A DNA stretch of 64,000 nt from Streptomyces diastatochromogenes (GTDB lineage Bacteria > Actinomycetota > Actinomycetes > Streptomycetales > Streptomycetaceae): positions 868,001 through 932,000 of the forward strand of contig JAPTYK010000001.1 in NCBI GenBank assembly GCA_026913215.1. The letters are read 5' to 3'. Shown here in pieces: positions 1 through 8,633 of the stretch. The notes below the pieces were generated by a model. The model was not told the origin of the DNA and made no database searches. It worked only from the letters and a program-made list of their open reading frames with translations. Positions within the stretch are counted from its first letter, which is position 1. Each line of letters starts with the position of its first letter. The position numbers were made by a program, and so were the translations under genes.

Positions 1-1779
1 CCTCGGCGACCTTGTGGCGGAAGTCCTGGTCGAAGACGTGGACCATGGAGCCCTGGCGCATCGAGGTGAGCGTCTTGTGCGTGGACTGCGTGGCGTAGAC
101 GCGGACGCGGACCCGCTCCGGGTCGGGCATCAGACGGGTGGCGACGAGGGTCTCGTCGTCCGGGTCGTCGCCGAGGTCCGCGCGGTGGGCCGCGTAGGCG
201 TCGGCGTACGCGGGGTCCCGGTAGCGGTCGGTGAGGGTGCGGGCCGCGGCCATGGCCGTGCGGCGGCGGTAGACGGGGTGGAAGCGGGCGAAGGCGAACC
301 AGGCCTCGTCCCACAGGAACGCCAGGTCCGGCTTGAGGGCCAGGCACTCCTCCATCACCCGCGAGGGGTTGTAGACGATCCCGTCGAAGGTGCAGTTGGT
401 GAGCATGAGGAGCTTGACGCGGTGCAGGACGCCCTCGCGCTTGAGCATCAGCAGCTTCCGCTTGATCTCCTCCACCGGCACGGCCCCGTACATGCCGTAC
501 TCGTCGAGGGGATAGGCGTCGAGGTAGACGACGTGGGCGCCGGCGAGGACGAGTCCGTAGTGGTGGGACTTGTGGCAGTTGCGGTCCACGAGCACGATGT
601 CGCCGGGGCGTACGAGTGCCTGCACGACGACCTTGTTGGCGGTGGACGTGCCGTTGGTGACGAAGTACGTCCGGCGGGCGCCGAAGGCCTCGGCGGCGAG
701 GTCCTGGGCCTCGCGCAGCGGGCCGGTGGGGGCGAGCAGGGAGTCCAGGCCGCCGGAGGTGGCGGAGGTCTCGGCGAGGAAGATGTTCAGGCCGTAGAAG
801 TCCGCGATCTCCGGGATCCAGGGCGAGTGGAGCACCGAGGCGCCGCGCGAGACGGGCAGGGCGTGGAAGACGCCGGTGGGCTTGCGGCTGTGGGCGCGCA
901 GGGCGGTGAAGAAGGGGGCGCGGTGGCGTTCGGCGATGCCGTTCAGGATCGACAGGTGCAGTTCGAGGAGGCCTTCGCGGGCGTGGAAGACGCGCCGGAA
1001 GCGGCGGCCGACGCGGCCGGCGGTGGACTCGACGGCCCGTTCGGACACGAGGTAGAGGTCGAGTTCGGGGCGCAGGGCGAGGAGCCGGTCGCCCAGGGCG
1101 TGGATCCGTTCGCCGTCGTCCCCGGGCGTGGCGGCGCCGGTGCCGGCGGTCTCGTCGAAGAAGCGGCGGACGACGCTGAGGTCGTGGCGGGAGCGGTCGG
1201 TGAACCGGTCGCGGATGACGACGGCCTGGAGGCCGGAGTTGACGAGGGACGTGATGACGGCGTCCTCGAAGCTCGGGGCGACGACGATCTCGTAGGCGAA
1301 CTCGTCGTCGGGGCGGCGCAGTCGGCGCAGCTCGCCGCGGAGCGCCTGCTCCTCGGCGGCGTCCAGGTCGCCGACGACGAGGACCTCGAAGTACGGGGCG
1401 GAGGGCGCGGGGAGGGGTGCGCGGGGTCCGCCGTCTCCTCGGGTGCGGCGCCCGGTCCCGCGACGGTGTGCGGGGCGGCGCGGTGCCGGTGGCCCGCGAG
1501 GGCTCCGTACAGCTCTTCCGCGCGGTGGGCGAGTTGACGGTACTCGTGCTGGTCGTGCAGCCCGCGCAGCTCCTTGAGGGCGGCCGTGCCGGGGAAGGCC
1601 CAGCAGTGCTCGATGGGCGTGAGGAGGTCGATGAGCTCCCGGATGCGCGCGGCGGTGTCCGGGCGGCCGTCCGCGCCCTGCGCGGCGAGGCGGTGGGTGA
1701 GGTCCGTCAGCGAGCTCCAGGCGTCGGCGCGCAGGTGGCCGACGCTGTTGTGCACCGTGGCGGTCGGCAGGTCATTCAC
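1..1779 (-). CDS. Orn/Lys/Arg decarboxylase-type PLP enzyme (C-terminus off the left edge; one frameshift)
   Basis: This is a fold-type I PLP enzyme of the Orn/Lys/Arg decarboxylase major-domain family, which decarboxylates a basic amino acid to a polyamine precursor. The PLP-lysine motif reads QSTHKTLTSMRQGSMV, with the Lys codon at 74-76, close to the cut edge. Upstream of it are VTNGTSTANK (phosphate-binding glycine-loop region) and LWDEAWFAF, whose aspartate should contact the pyridine nitrogen. The N-terminal segment (MNDLPTATVHNSVGH) and a receiver-like segment (PYFEVLVVGDLD) precede the catalytic domain. The GTG start at 1777-1779 has AGAAGGAG about 10 nt upstream. The frame shifts once near 1410-1420 in a G-rich stretch, and the motifs continue in the next frame. 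The substrate cannot be told from the sequence. It lies on the same strand as hutH but is separated from it by a strong hairpin, so it is probably its own transcript. I am confident of the family and not of the substrate. Confidence 0.85.
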
Positions 1780-1826
1780 CGGGAAACGGCTCCTTCTGAG
1801 GGCTGGGCATGCGCGGCGGGGCCTGC

Positions 1827-1866
1827 CGCGCCTTCCGGGTCCCCGCGCGGGGACCCGGAAGGCGCG
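1827..1866 (-). terminator. 40-bp perfect palindrome, probable hutH terminator
   Basis: Twenty-base arms pair without a mismatch around a CG/CG centre (arm CGCGCCTTCCGGGTCCCCGC). It starts 16 bp after the hutH stop and ends 47 bp before the decarboxylase start, both genes on the minus strand. It would form a very stable hairpin and fits an intrinsic terminator of the Streptomyces kind, which often lacks a U tract. Confidence 0.75.
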
Positions 1867-1881
1867 AGGACTGCGTCCCGG

Positions 1882-3413
1882 TCAGACCAGGGCGCCGGTC
1901 ACGGACTCGGCGGCGGCCAGGGCGCGGCCGGAGGTCACGTACTGGACGGCCTCCTCGATCTCGGGGGCGAGCCAGCGGTCGGTGCCGGGGCCCTCGACGG
2001 TCTCGCGCAGGCCGTCGCGGACCGCGGCCGTGGCCGGGCGGGGGCCAGCGGGGCGCGCAGGTCGAGGGCGCGGGCGGCGGTGTAGAGCTCGACGGCGAGG
2101 ACGCGGCCGAGGCCGTCGAGGAGCGGCGCAGCTTGCGGGCGGCGGCCCAGCCCATGGACACGTGGTCCTCCTGCATGGCGCTGGAGGGGATCGAGTCGAC
2201 GGAGGCCGGGGTGGCGAGCCGCTTGAGCTCGGAGACGATGGCGGCCTGCGTGTACTGGGCGATCATGTGGCCGGAGTCGACGCCCGGGTCGTCGGCGAGG
2301 AAGGCGTTGAGACCGCGGTTGCGGGCGGGGTCGAGGAACCGGTCGGTGCGGCGCTCGGAGATGGAGGCGACGTCGGCGACGGTGATGGCGAGGAAGTCGA
2401 GGACGGCGGCGACGGGGGCGCCGTGGAAGTTGCCGTTGGACTCGACGCGGCCGTCGAGGGTGACGACCGGGTTGTCGACGGCGCTGGCGAGCTCGCGGGA
2501 GGCGACGAGCTCGGCGTGGCCGAGGGTGTCGCGGGCGGTGCCGTGGACCTGGGGGTGCAGCGCAGCGAGTAGGCGTCCTGGACGTAGGCGCAGTCCGGGC
2601 CCGCGTGGCTGGCGATGATCGCCGAGTCGGCGAGCAGGGAGCGCAGGTTTCCGGCGCTGTCGCCCTGGCCGGGGTGCGGGCGCATGGCCTGGAGGTCGGC
2701 GGCGAACACGGCGTCGGTGCCGAGCTGGCCCTCGACGCTCATGGCGGCGGCGATGTCGGCGGTGCGCAGCAGGCGGCGCAGGTCGTGGGCGGCGAGGACG
2801 AGCATGCCGAGCATGCCGTCGGTGCCGTTGATGAGGGCGAGGCCCTCCTTCTCCTCCAGGACGACCGGGGTGATGCCGGCCTCGGCGAGGGCTTCGGCGG
2901 CGGGCTTGCGCGTGCCGTCGGCGGTGCGGACGACGCCCTCGCCCATGACGGCGAGCGCGCAGTGCGCGAGGGGGCCAGGTCGCCGGAGCAGCCGAGCGAG
3001 CCGTACTCGTGGACGACCGGGGTGATGCCCGCGTTGAGGAGCGCGGCGTAGGCCTCGGCGGTCTCGGTGCGGACGCCGGTGCGCCCGGTGGCGAGGGTGG
3101 ACAGGCGCAGCAGCATCAGGGCGCGGACGACCTCGCGCTCGACCTCGGGGCCGGAGCCCGCGGCGTGCGAGCGCACGAGGCTGCGCTGGAGCTGGGTGCG
3201 CAGCTCGGTGGGGATGTGGCGGGTGGCCAGGGCGCCGAATCCGGTGGAGACGCCGTAGTGGGGCTTGGCGTCGTCGGCGAGGGCCTTGACGACCTCGCGA
3301 CTGCGGGCGATCTCCTGGAGCGCCTCGGGGGCGATGCTCACCCGGGCGCCGAGACGGGCAACGGACACGACTTCGTCGGCGGAGAGGGCACCGACACCAA
3401 CAACAACGTTCAT
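1882..3413 (-). CDS. hutH: histidine ammonia-lyase (four homopolymer frameshifts)
   Basis: HutH removes ammonia from L-histidine to give urocanate, the first step of histidine use. The product begins MNVVVGVGALSADEVVSVA and carries YGVSTGFGALA and the MIO-forming loop GSLGCSGDLAP; Cys-Ser-Gly in place of Ala-Ser-Gly is what I recall for Streptomyces HutH. GTDGML, SVEGQLGTDAVF and SYYSLRC-type active-site segments follow, and the C-terminus is ESVTGALV. The visible span is 1532 nt; four missing bases (near 2970, 2553, about 2125 and about 2050) restore 1536 nt, giving 511 residues, the normal length. At 2970-2974 five Gs stand where the protein needs six, and the same holds at 2551-2555. ATG at 3411-3413 is chosen because it matches the family N-terminus; an in-frame start at 3461 would run into the regulator's operators. 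It is divergent from an IclR-type regulator. Confidence 0.93.
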
Positions 3414-3469
3414 GTCCCTATGAAGCCGCAGGCGGGAAGGGGTCCGCGAGGGATGCGGCACAGCTCTTG

Positions 3470-3483
3470 TCTGGGATCCCAGA
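3470..3483. promoter_or_regulatory. palindromic operator 1 between hutH and the IclR regulator
   Basis: TCTGGGATCCCAGA is a perfect 14-bp palindrome. An identical copy begins 21 bp downstream, so both lie on the same helix face two turns apart. The position between two divergent genes suggests joint control of hutH and of the regulator. Confidence 0.7.
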
Positions 3484-3489
3484 TGTCGG

Positions 3490-3505
3490 GTCTGGGATCC
3501 CAGAC
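3490..3505. promoter_or_regulatory. palindromic operator 2 between hutH and the IclR regulator
   Basis: GTCTGGGATCCCAGAC is a perfect 16-bp palindrome containing the same 14-bp core as the site at 3470-3483. It sits just upstream of where RNA polymerase would bind for the regulator, so occupancy would give autorepression. Confidence 0.72.
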
Positions 3506-3529
3506 AGAGGGTGGGAGACCTCTCTGGTC

Positions 3530-3535
3530 TACTCT
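3530..3535 (+). promoter_or_regulatory. possible -10 element of the IclR gene (leaderless start)
   Basis: TACTCT fits the actinomycete TAnnnT -10 pattern and lies six bases before the ATG at 3542. There is no ribosome binding site, so the transcript is probably leaderless. No convincing -35 is seen. Confidence 0.35.
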
Positions 3536-3541
3536 CGCCCC

Positions 3542-4314
3542 ATGAGCATCGTCCCTGCCGCCGCGCAGGTACTGGCCGTCCTGCGCTATCTGTCCCGGCA
3601 GGCCGGGCCCGTCCCCGCGGCCGCCATCAGCCGTGACGTGGGGCTGCCGCGCTCGACGACCTACCACCTGCTCGACACCCTGGCGGCGGACGGCTTCGTG
3701 GTGCACCTGCCGGAGGAGCGGCGGTACGGGCTCGGGCTCAGCGCCTTCGAGCTGGCCTCCGGGTACGAGCGCCAGGCGCCGTTCCAGCGGCTCGCGCGGG
3801 CCCCGCTGGCCTCCCTCGTGGACCGCACCGGGCACAACGCGAACCTCGCCGTGCTGCACGGCCGCGAGGTCATCTACGTCATCGAGGAACGCGCCCCGGG
3901 CCGCCCGCTGCTGGTCAGCGAGGTCGGCGTCCGGCTGCCGGCCCATCTGACGGCGAGCGGCCGGGCGGTGCTCGCCCTGCTGCCGCCCGCGCAGGTGCGG
4001 GCGATCTTCCCGACCGGTCGGCGTTCGTGCAGCGGCACGGCGCCGGTCCCGCGACGCTGACGGCGCTGCGCGCCCTGCTGGCCCAGGCGCGGCGCCGGGG
4101 GTACGCGACGGAGGAGGGCGAGGTGACGCCGGGCCTCTCCTCGATCGCCGCGCCCGTCCTGGACCACCACGCGCATCCGATCGCCGGGGTCGCCGTCACC
4201 TTCCCCGACGAGGCCGTCGACGAGGCGGAGCGGCAGCGGATCGCCGGGCACGTGGCGCAGACGGCCCGGGAGCTGACCCGCCGGGTCGGCGGCGCGACTC
4301 CGGGTCCCGTCTGA
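3542..4314 (+). CDS. IclR-family transcriptional regulator of hutH (one frameshift)
   Basis: The N-terminal winged helix-turn-helix covers roughly residues 1-65 (QVLAVLRYLSRQ, AAAISRDVGLPRSTTYHLLDTL, GFVVHLPEERRYGLG). The IclR effector domain follows, with LVDRTGHNANLAVLHGREVIYV and LPAHLTASGRAVLALL, ending in AGVAVTFPDEAVDEAERQRIAGHVAQTARELTRRVGG. One C is missing at 4009-4011 (three where four are needed: AIFPDRSAFVQRH); repair gives 257 residues, the family norm. The start at 3542 is taken because the HTH begins at once and a -10 lies just before it. The gene diverges from hutH across 128 bp holding two identical palindromes. I infer that it controls hutH, and possibly the peptide importer downstream, in response to a histidine catabolite. 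Confidence 0.88.
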
Positions 4315-4625
4315 GCCCTTCACCTCGGGGACGGGGCGTCACCACCCGGTGAGGAGCGGGCGTCCGGGCCCTTCCGCCGCCGGGCCCCGGTTCCCGGGAG
4401 GAACGGGCCGTGACGCGCGCCACAGGGTGATTGTGACGTGCACCTTTCAGTCACATGCCGGCCGCCTGCGAATGCTTCCAACTCTGTCGATCATGGCCAC
4501 AGAATGACTCGTCGCCAGGTCTCGCCCCCTCCGATTCGGAGGCGGCATGCCCTGGGATCACCTCGCGCGCACAGCGCCGTCCGATCGGCCGCGCGTCTCC
4601 ACCCCCCTCAGAAAGCACGTCGAGC
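4315..4625. other. 311-bp intergenic region, IclR gene to peptide importer
   Basis: Near the start is an imperfect hairpin, CCGGGCCC at 4364-4371 pairing with GGGCCCCGG at 4382-4390, a possible terminator for the regulator. A six-base inverted repeat TGTGAC (4432-4437) / GTCACA (4450-4455) follows. Its 12-bp spacer is too long for a Crp site, so it is left unassigned. No reading frame of quality is present, and the importer's promoter should lie here. Confidence 0.4.
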
Positions 4626-5609
4626 ATGCTCCGTCACGTGATGCGCAAGACGGCCGGCTGGCTGACCATGATCGTGGTCGCCACCAACGTCACGTACGTA
4701 CTCGCCGCCTGGTTCCTCGATCCGAGGTCCAACTACAAGGACACCCGCCCCGTCCGCACCGAGGCGGAGATCGACCAGGCCCTGGCGCCCTACAACCTGG
4801 ACCCGCGGGTCCCCCTGGCGGAGCGGTGGTGGCACTGGTTCGGTGACGTGGTGCTCCGCTTCGACTGGGGGAAGTCCCCGGTCGGGGCCCCGGTCAACGG
4901 CGAGATCGGCTTCCGGGTCCTGGTCAGCGGCCAGCTGGTCACCGCCGCCACGCTCCTGTCCGTGCTGCTCGGCGTCGCCCTGAGCGTGTCCACGGCGTCC
5001 CGGCAGTACGGCTGGTGGGACAGGACCACCCAGCTGGTGTCGGTGCTCCTCTTCAACGTCCCCACCGCCGTCGCCGCGCTGGGGGTGGTCCTCCTCGGGA
5101 TCCGGCTCAACCAGGGCCTCGGACTGCGCTTCCTGTACGTCGCCGGGGAGAAGTCCCCGACCGTCGAGGGCCTGCTGCCGACGGTGGTCGACCGGGTGCA
5201 GCACCTCGTCCTGCCGACGCTGAGCCTGACCCTGCTGGGGTACGTGGGCTACCACCTGACCCAGCGCACCCTGCTCCTCGACGCCATCGGCTCGGACTAC
5301 GTGCGCACCGCGCGCGCCACCGGGCTGACCCGGGCGCGGGCCATCCGCCGCCACGCCCTGCGCGCCTCGCTGATCCCGACGGCCACCTCCGTGGCGTTCG
5401 GCATCCCCGCGATCTTCACCGGCGCGGTCATCACCGAGACCGTCTTCGGCTGGAACGGCATGGGCCAGTACTTCGTCCAGACCCTCGCCAAGAACGACGT
5501 GCACGGCACCGTCGCGGTGGCGGCCTTCGGCGCGGCCATGACCGCGATCGGCGCGATCCTCGCCGACATCGCCGTCGTCCTCCTCGACCCCCGGGTGCGG
5601 GTGAGCTGA
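4626..5609 (+). CDS. peptide/nickel-type ABC transporter permease, DppB-like
   Basis: This is a 327-residue inner-membrane permease of the DppB/OppB class and reads intact. The N-terminal helix GWLTMIVVATNVTYVLAAWFL is followed by a periplasmic loop and further helices (LVTAATLLSVLLGVALSV, VSVLLFNVPTAVAALGVVLLGI, LVLPTLSLTLLGYVGYHL). The cytoplasmic EAA-type coupling loop reads YVRTARATGLTRARAIRRHALRASLIP, which docks on the ATPase. IFTGAVITETVFGWNGMGQ is the classic late motif. The first ATG giving a sensible membrane start is 4626; no strong ribosome binding site precedes it. It is the first gene of a four-gene importer, and the next gene starts two bases after its stop. Confidence 0.9.
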   Translation: MLRHVMRKTAGWLTMIVVATNVTYVLAAWFLDPRSNYKDTRPVRTEAEIDQALAPYNLDPRVPLAERWWHWFGDVVLRFDWGKSPVGAPVNGEIGFRVLVSGQLVTAATLLSVLLGVALSVSTASRQYGWWDRTTQLVSVLLFNVPTAVAALGVVLLGIRLNQGLGLRFLYVAGEKSPTVEGLLPTVVDRVQHLVLPTLSLTLLGYVGYHLTQRTLLLDAIGSDYVRTARATGLTRARAIRRHALRASLIPTATSVAFGIPAIFTGAVITETVFGWNGMGQYFVQTLAKNDVHGTVAVAAFGAAMTAIGAILADIAVVLLDPRVRVS

Positions 5610-5610
5610 C

Positions 5611-6461
5611 ATGACGCTGTACCTGCGGCGCTTCGGCCGCAATCGCGGGGCCCTGATCGGCGTGACGCTCTTCGTGCTCCTGGTCCTGTTCGGCCTGTTC
5701 GGCGGTCTGTTCACGGACTTCGCGTACACCGACGCGGACTTCACCGCGCTCACCCTGCCGCCGGGCCCGGGCCACCCCTTCGGCACCAACCAGGGCGGGA
5801 ACGACGTGTACGCCCAGACCGTGCACGGACTCCGGCGCTCGCTGGTGATCGCGGTCTGCGTGTCGGTCCTGACGGTCGTACTGGCCGCGGTGATCGGCGC
5901 GGGAGCCGCGTACCTCGGCGGCAGGGTGGAGAAGCTGACCCTGGCGGTCATCCACTTCCTGCTCGTGGTCCCCTCGTTCCTGATCCTCGCCCTGGTCTCG
6001 CACCGGCTCGCCGGCGACTGGCGGGGACTGGTCCTCGTGCTCACCGTCTTCGGCTGGATGACCACCGCCCGCGTCGTCTGGTCGCTGTCCACCTCGCTGC
6101 GCGAACGCGACTACGTGCTGGCCGCCGAGTTCATGGGCGTGCGGCCGTGGCGGATCGTGGTGCGGCACCTCATCCCCAACCTGGGCTCCCTGCTCGTGGT
6201 CAACCTGACCCTGGGGTCGTCGCCACCGTCCTCAGCGAGACGGCCCTGTCGTTCCTCGGTTTCGGCGTGCAGCCGCCCGACGTGTCGCTGGGCACCATGC
6301 TCGCCGACGGTTCCGGCACGATCACCAGCGCCCCGTGGCTGTTCGCGTTCCCCGCCGGCCTCCTCGTCCTGCTCACGGTGTCGATGACGCTCGTCGGCGA
6401 CGGACTGCGCGACGCCCTCGACCCCACCTCCGTATCGGCGGCCTCGGGAGGCGCACGATGA
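5611..6461 (+). CDS. peptide-type ABC transporter permease, DppC-like (one frameshift)
   Basis: This is the second permease of the importer. The product begins MTLYLRRFGRNRGALIGVTLF and has the DppC hallmark PFGTNQGGNDVYAQTVHGLRRSL after the first helix. Membrane helices include LVIAVCVSVLTVVLAAVIGAG and a VVPSFLILALVS segment. The coupling loop is YVLAAEFMGVRPWRIVVRHLIPN, and the C-terminal motif LSETALSFLGFGVQPPDVSLGTML is diagnostic. Four Gs at 6213-6216 should be five; repair restores GVVATVLSETALSF and 283 residues. Its stop overlaps the start of the ATPase gene in ATGA, which implies translational coupling. Confidence 0.9.
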
Positions 6462-8554
6462 CCTTCACCCTCGCCCCCGCGCCCGGCTCGCCCCCGCGCG
6501 ACACCGCGCACACCCCGTCCTGTCGGTGCGGGACCTGCGGATCTCCTTCCCGTCCGAGGCGGGCCCCGTCGAGGCGGTACGCGGCATCGGCTTCGACCTG
6601 CTGCCCGGCCGGACCCTCGGCATCGTCGGCGAGTCCGGCTCGGGCAAGTCCGCCACCGCGATGGGCATCATGGGGCTGCTGCCGCCCACCGCCCGGGTGT
6701 CGGGCGAGGTGCTGCTCGGCGGCCGCGACCTGGTCGGCCTGGACGACACCCGGCTGTCCGCGATCCGCGGCAAGGACATCGGCATGGTCTTCCAGGACCC
6801 GCTGTCCGCGCTGACCCCGATCTACTCGGTCGGGCGGCTCCTGTCCGACGCGCTGCGGGTGCACCAGGACCTCACGAAGCAGGCCGCGTGGAACCGCGCG
6901 GTCGAACTCCTCGACCTGGTCGGCATCCCCGAACCGCACCGCAGGGCGCGGTCGTTCCCGCACGAGTTCTCCGGCGGGATGCGCCAGCGCGTCGTCATCG
7001 CCCTGGCCATGGCGAACGCGCCGTCGGTCATCGTCGCCGACGAGCCCACCACCGCCCTCGACGTGACCGTGCAGGCGCAGATCCTCGACGTGCTGCGGAC
7101 CGCGCAGGCCGAGACCGGCGCGGGGCTCGTGCTGATCACGCACGACCTCGGGGTCGTCGCCGGGTACGCCGACGACGTCGCCGTGATGTACGCGGGGCGG
7201 ATCGTGGAACGGGCGGGCGCCGAGGAGCTGTTCCGGCGGCCCACCATGCCCTACACGATCGGCCTGCTCGGCGCGGTGCCCCGCCCCGACGCCCCGAAGG
7301 GCCGTCCGCTGGTCCCGATCGGCGGCGAACCGCCGTCCCTGGTGGCGCTTCCGGCCGGCTGCCCCTTCGCGGAGCGGTGCCCCGCCGCGCTGGACCGCTG
7401 CCGCACGGAGGAACCGGTGGCGGTGCCCGTGGCCGGGCACGGGGACGTGGCCTGCCTGCGCGCCGAGGAGATCGCCGACGGCCGGCTGGAGGCGGCGGCG
7501 CTGTTCCCGGCGCCGGAGGCCCCGGAGATCCCGGAGGCCCCGGAGGACACCGCCCCCGGCGAGGTGGTGCTGCGGGTGTCGGGCCTGTCCAAGACCTTCC
7601 CGTCACCAAGGGCGCGTTCCTCAAGCGCCGCGTCGGCACCCTGCACGCGGTCAGCGACGTCGGGTTCGACCTGCGGGCCGGCGAGACCCTGGGTCTGGTG
7701 GGCGAGTCCGGCAGCGGCAAGACCACCACGCTCCTGGAGATCCTGCGGCTCAGGCCGCCGGAGGGCGGCCGGATCGAGGTCGACGGCACGGACGTCGCCG
7801 ACCCCGGCCCGGCGGCGCGGCTGCGGGAGCTCCGCGGCGCGGTGCAGATCGTCATGCAGGACCCGATGGGGCCCTCGACCCCCGCTTCCCGTCTTCCAGC
7901 TGCTCGCCGAGCCGCTGCGGGCGGCCGGTGCCGACCGGGCGGCGGTACGGGACCGGGTGGCCGAACTCCTCGGCATGGTCGGCCTGGACGCCTCGGCCGC
8001 GGACCGCTTCCCGCGGTCCTCTCCGGCGGACAGCGCCAGCGCGTCGGCATCGCCCGCGCCCTGGCGACCCGGCCCCGGATCGTGGTCCTGGACGAGCCGG
8101 TCTCGGCCCTGGACGTGTCCGTGCAGGCGGGCGTCGTCAACCTGCTCTCCCGCCTCAAGCGCGAACTCGGCCTGGCGTACCTGGTCGTCGCGCACGACCT
8201 GGCCGTGATGCGGCACTTCGCCGACCGCATCGCGGTCATGTACCTCGGGCACGTCGTCGAGACCGGCGGCACCGAGGAACTCTTCACGAACCCCCGGCAC
8301 CCGTACACCGAGGCCCTGCTCTCGGCGATCCCGGTGCCCGACCCCGCGCGCGAGCGCTCCCGCGAGCGGATCGTCCTCGAAGGCGAGCAGCCGAGCGCGG
8401 CGAACCTCCCGCCGGGCTGCGTCTTCGTCGACCGCTGCCCGCTGTACCGGTCGCTCGACGACGAGGCACTGCGCGAGCGGTGCCGTACGCGGCGGCCCGC
8501 CCTGGGGCCGGCGGCCCCGGCTCCGGCCACCGCCACGCCTGCCACGCCCGCTGA
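6458..8554 (+). CDS. double ABC ATPase of the peptide importer, DppD-DppF fusion (about six frameshifts)
   Basis: Two complete ATPase domains lie in one reading unit. The first has Walker A GESGSGKSA, Q-loop FQDPLSAL, signature FSGGMRQRV, Walker B VIVADEPTTALD and H-loop LITHD, then the oligopeptide-type C-terminal segment GCPFAERCPAALDRC. A linker rich in Pro, Glu and Ala leads to the second domain with GESGSGKTTT, MQDPMG, SGGQRQR, VVLDEPVSALD and VVAHD, ending in LPPGCVFVDRCP. The frame moves in steps that each equal one missing base (near 6510, 7605, 7870, 7895, 8015 and 8500); adding six gives 701 codons. With the last break repaired the stop is TGA at 8552-8554, so the apparent run-on into the next gene is an artefact. 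It energises import by the two permeases upstream. Confidence 0.85.
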
Positions 8555-8633
8555 CGGGCCCCGGCCCCCACCACTCCGGCACCACACCCCTGGTGTCACC
8601 GCTCCCCATGAAGGAATGAGGATCCACTCCGCC

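Noticed and set aside
14..1537. Long open frame antisense to the decarboxylase
   Set aside because: Val/Gly/Glu-rich shadow without family motifs; the minus strand carries the PLP-lysine motif.
4432..4455. TGTGAC/GTCACA as a Crp site
   Set aside because: The spacer between TGTGA and TCACA is 14 bp instead of 6, so it does not fit the Crp consensus.
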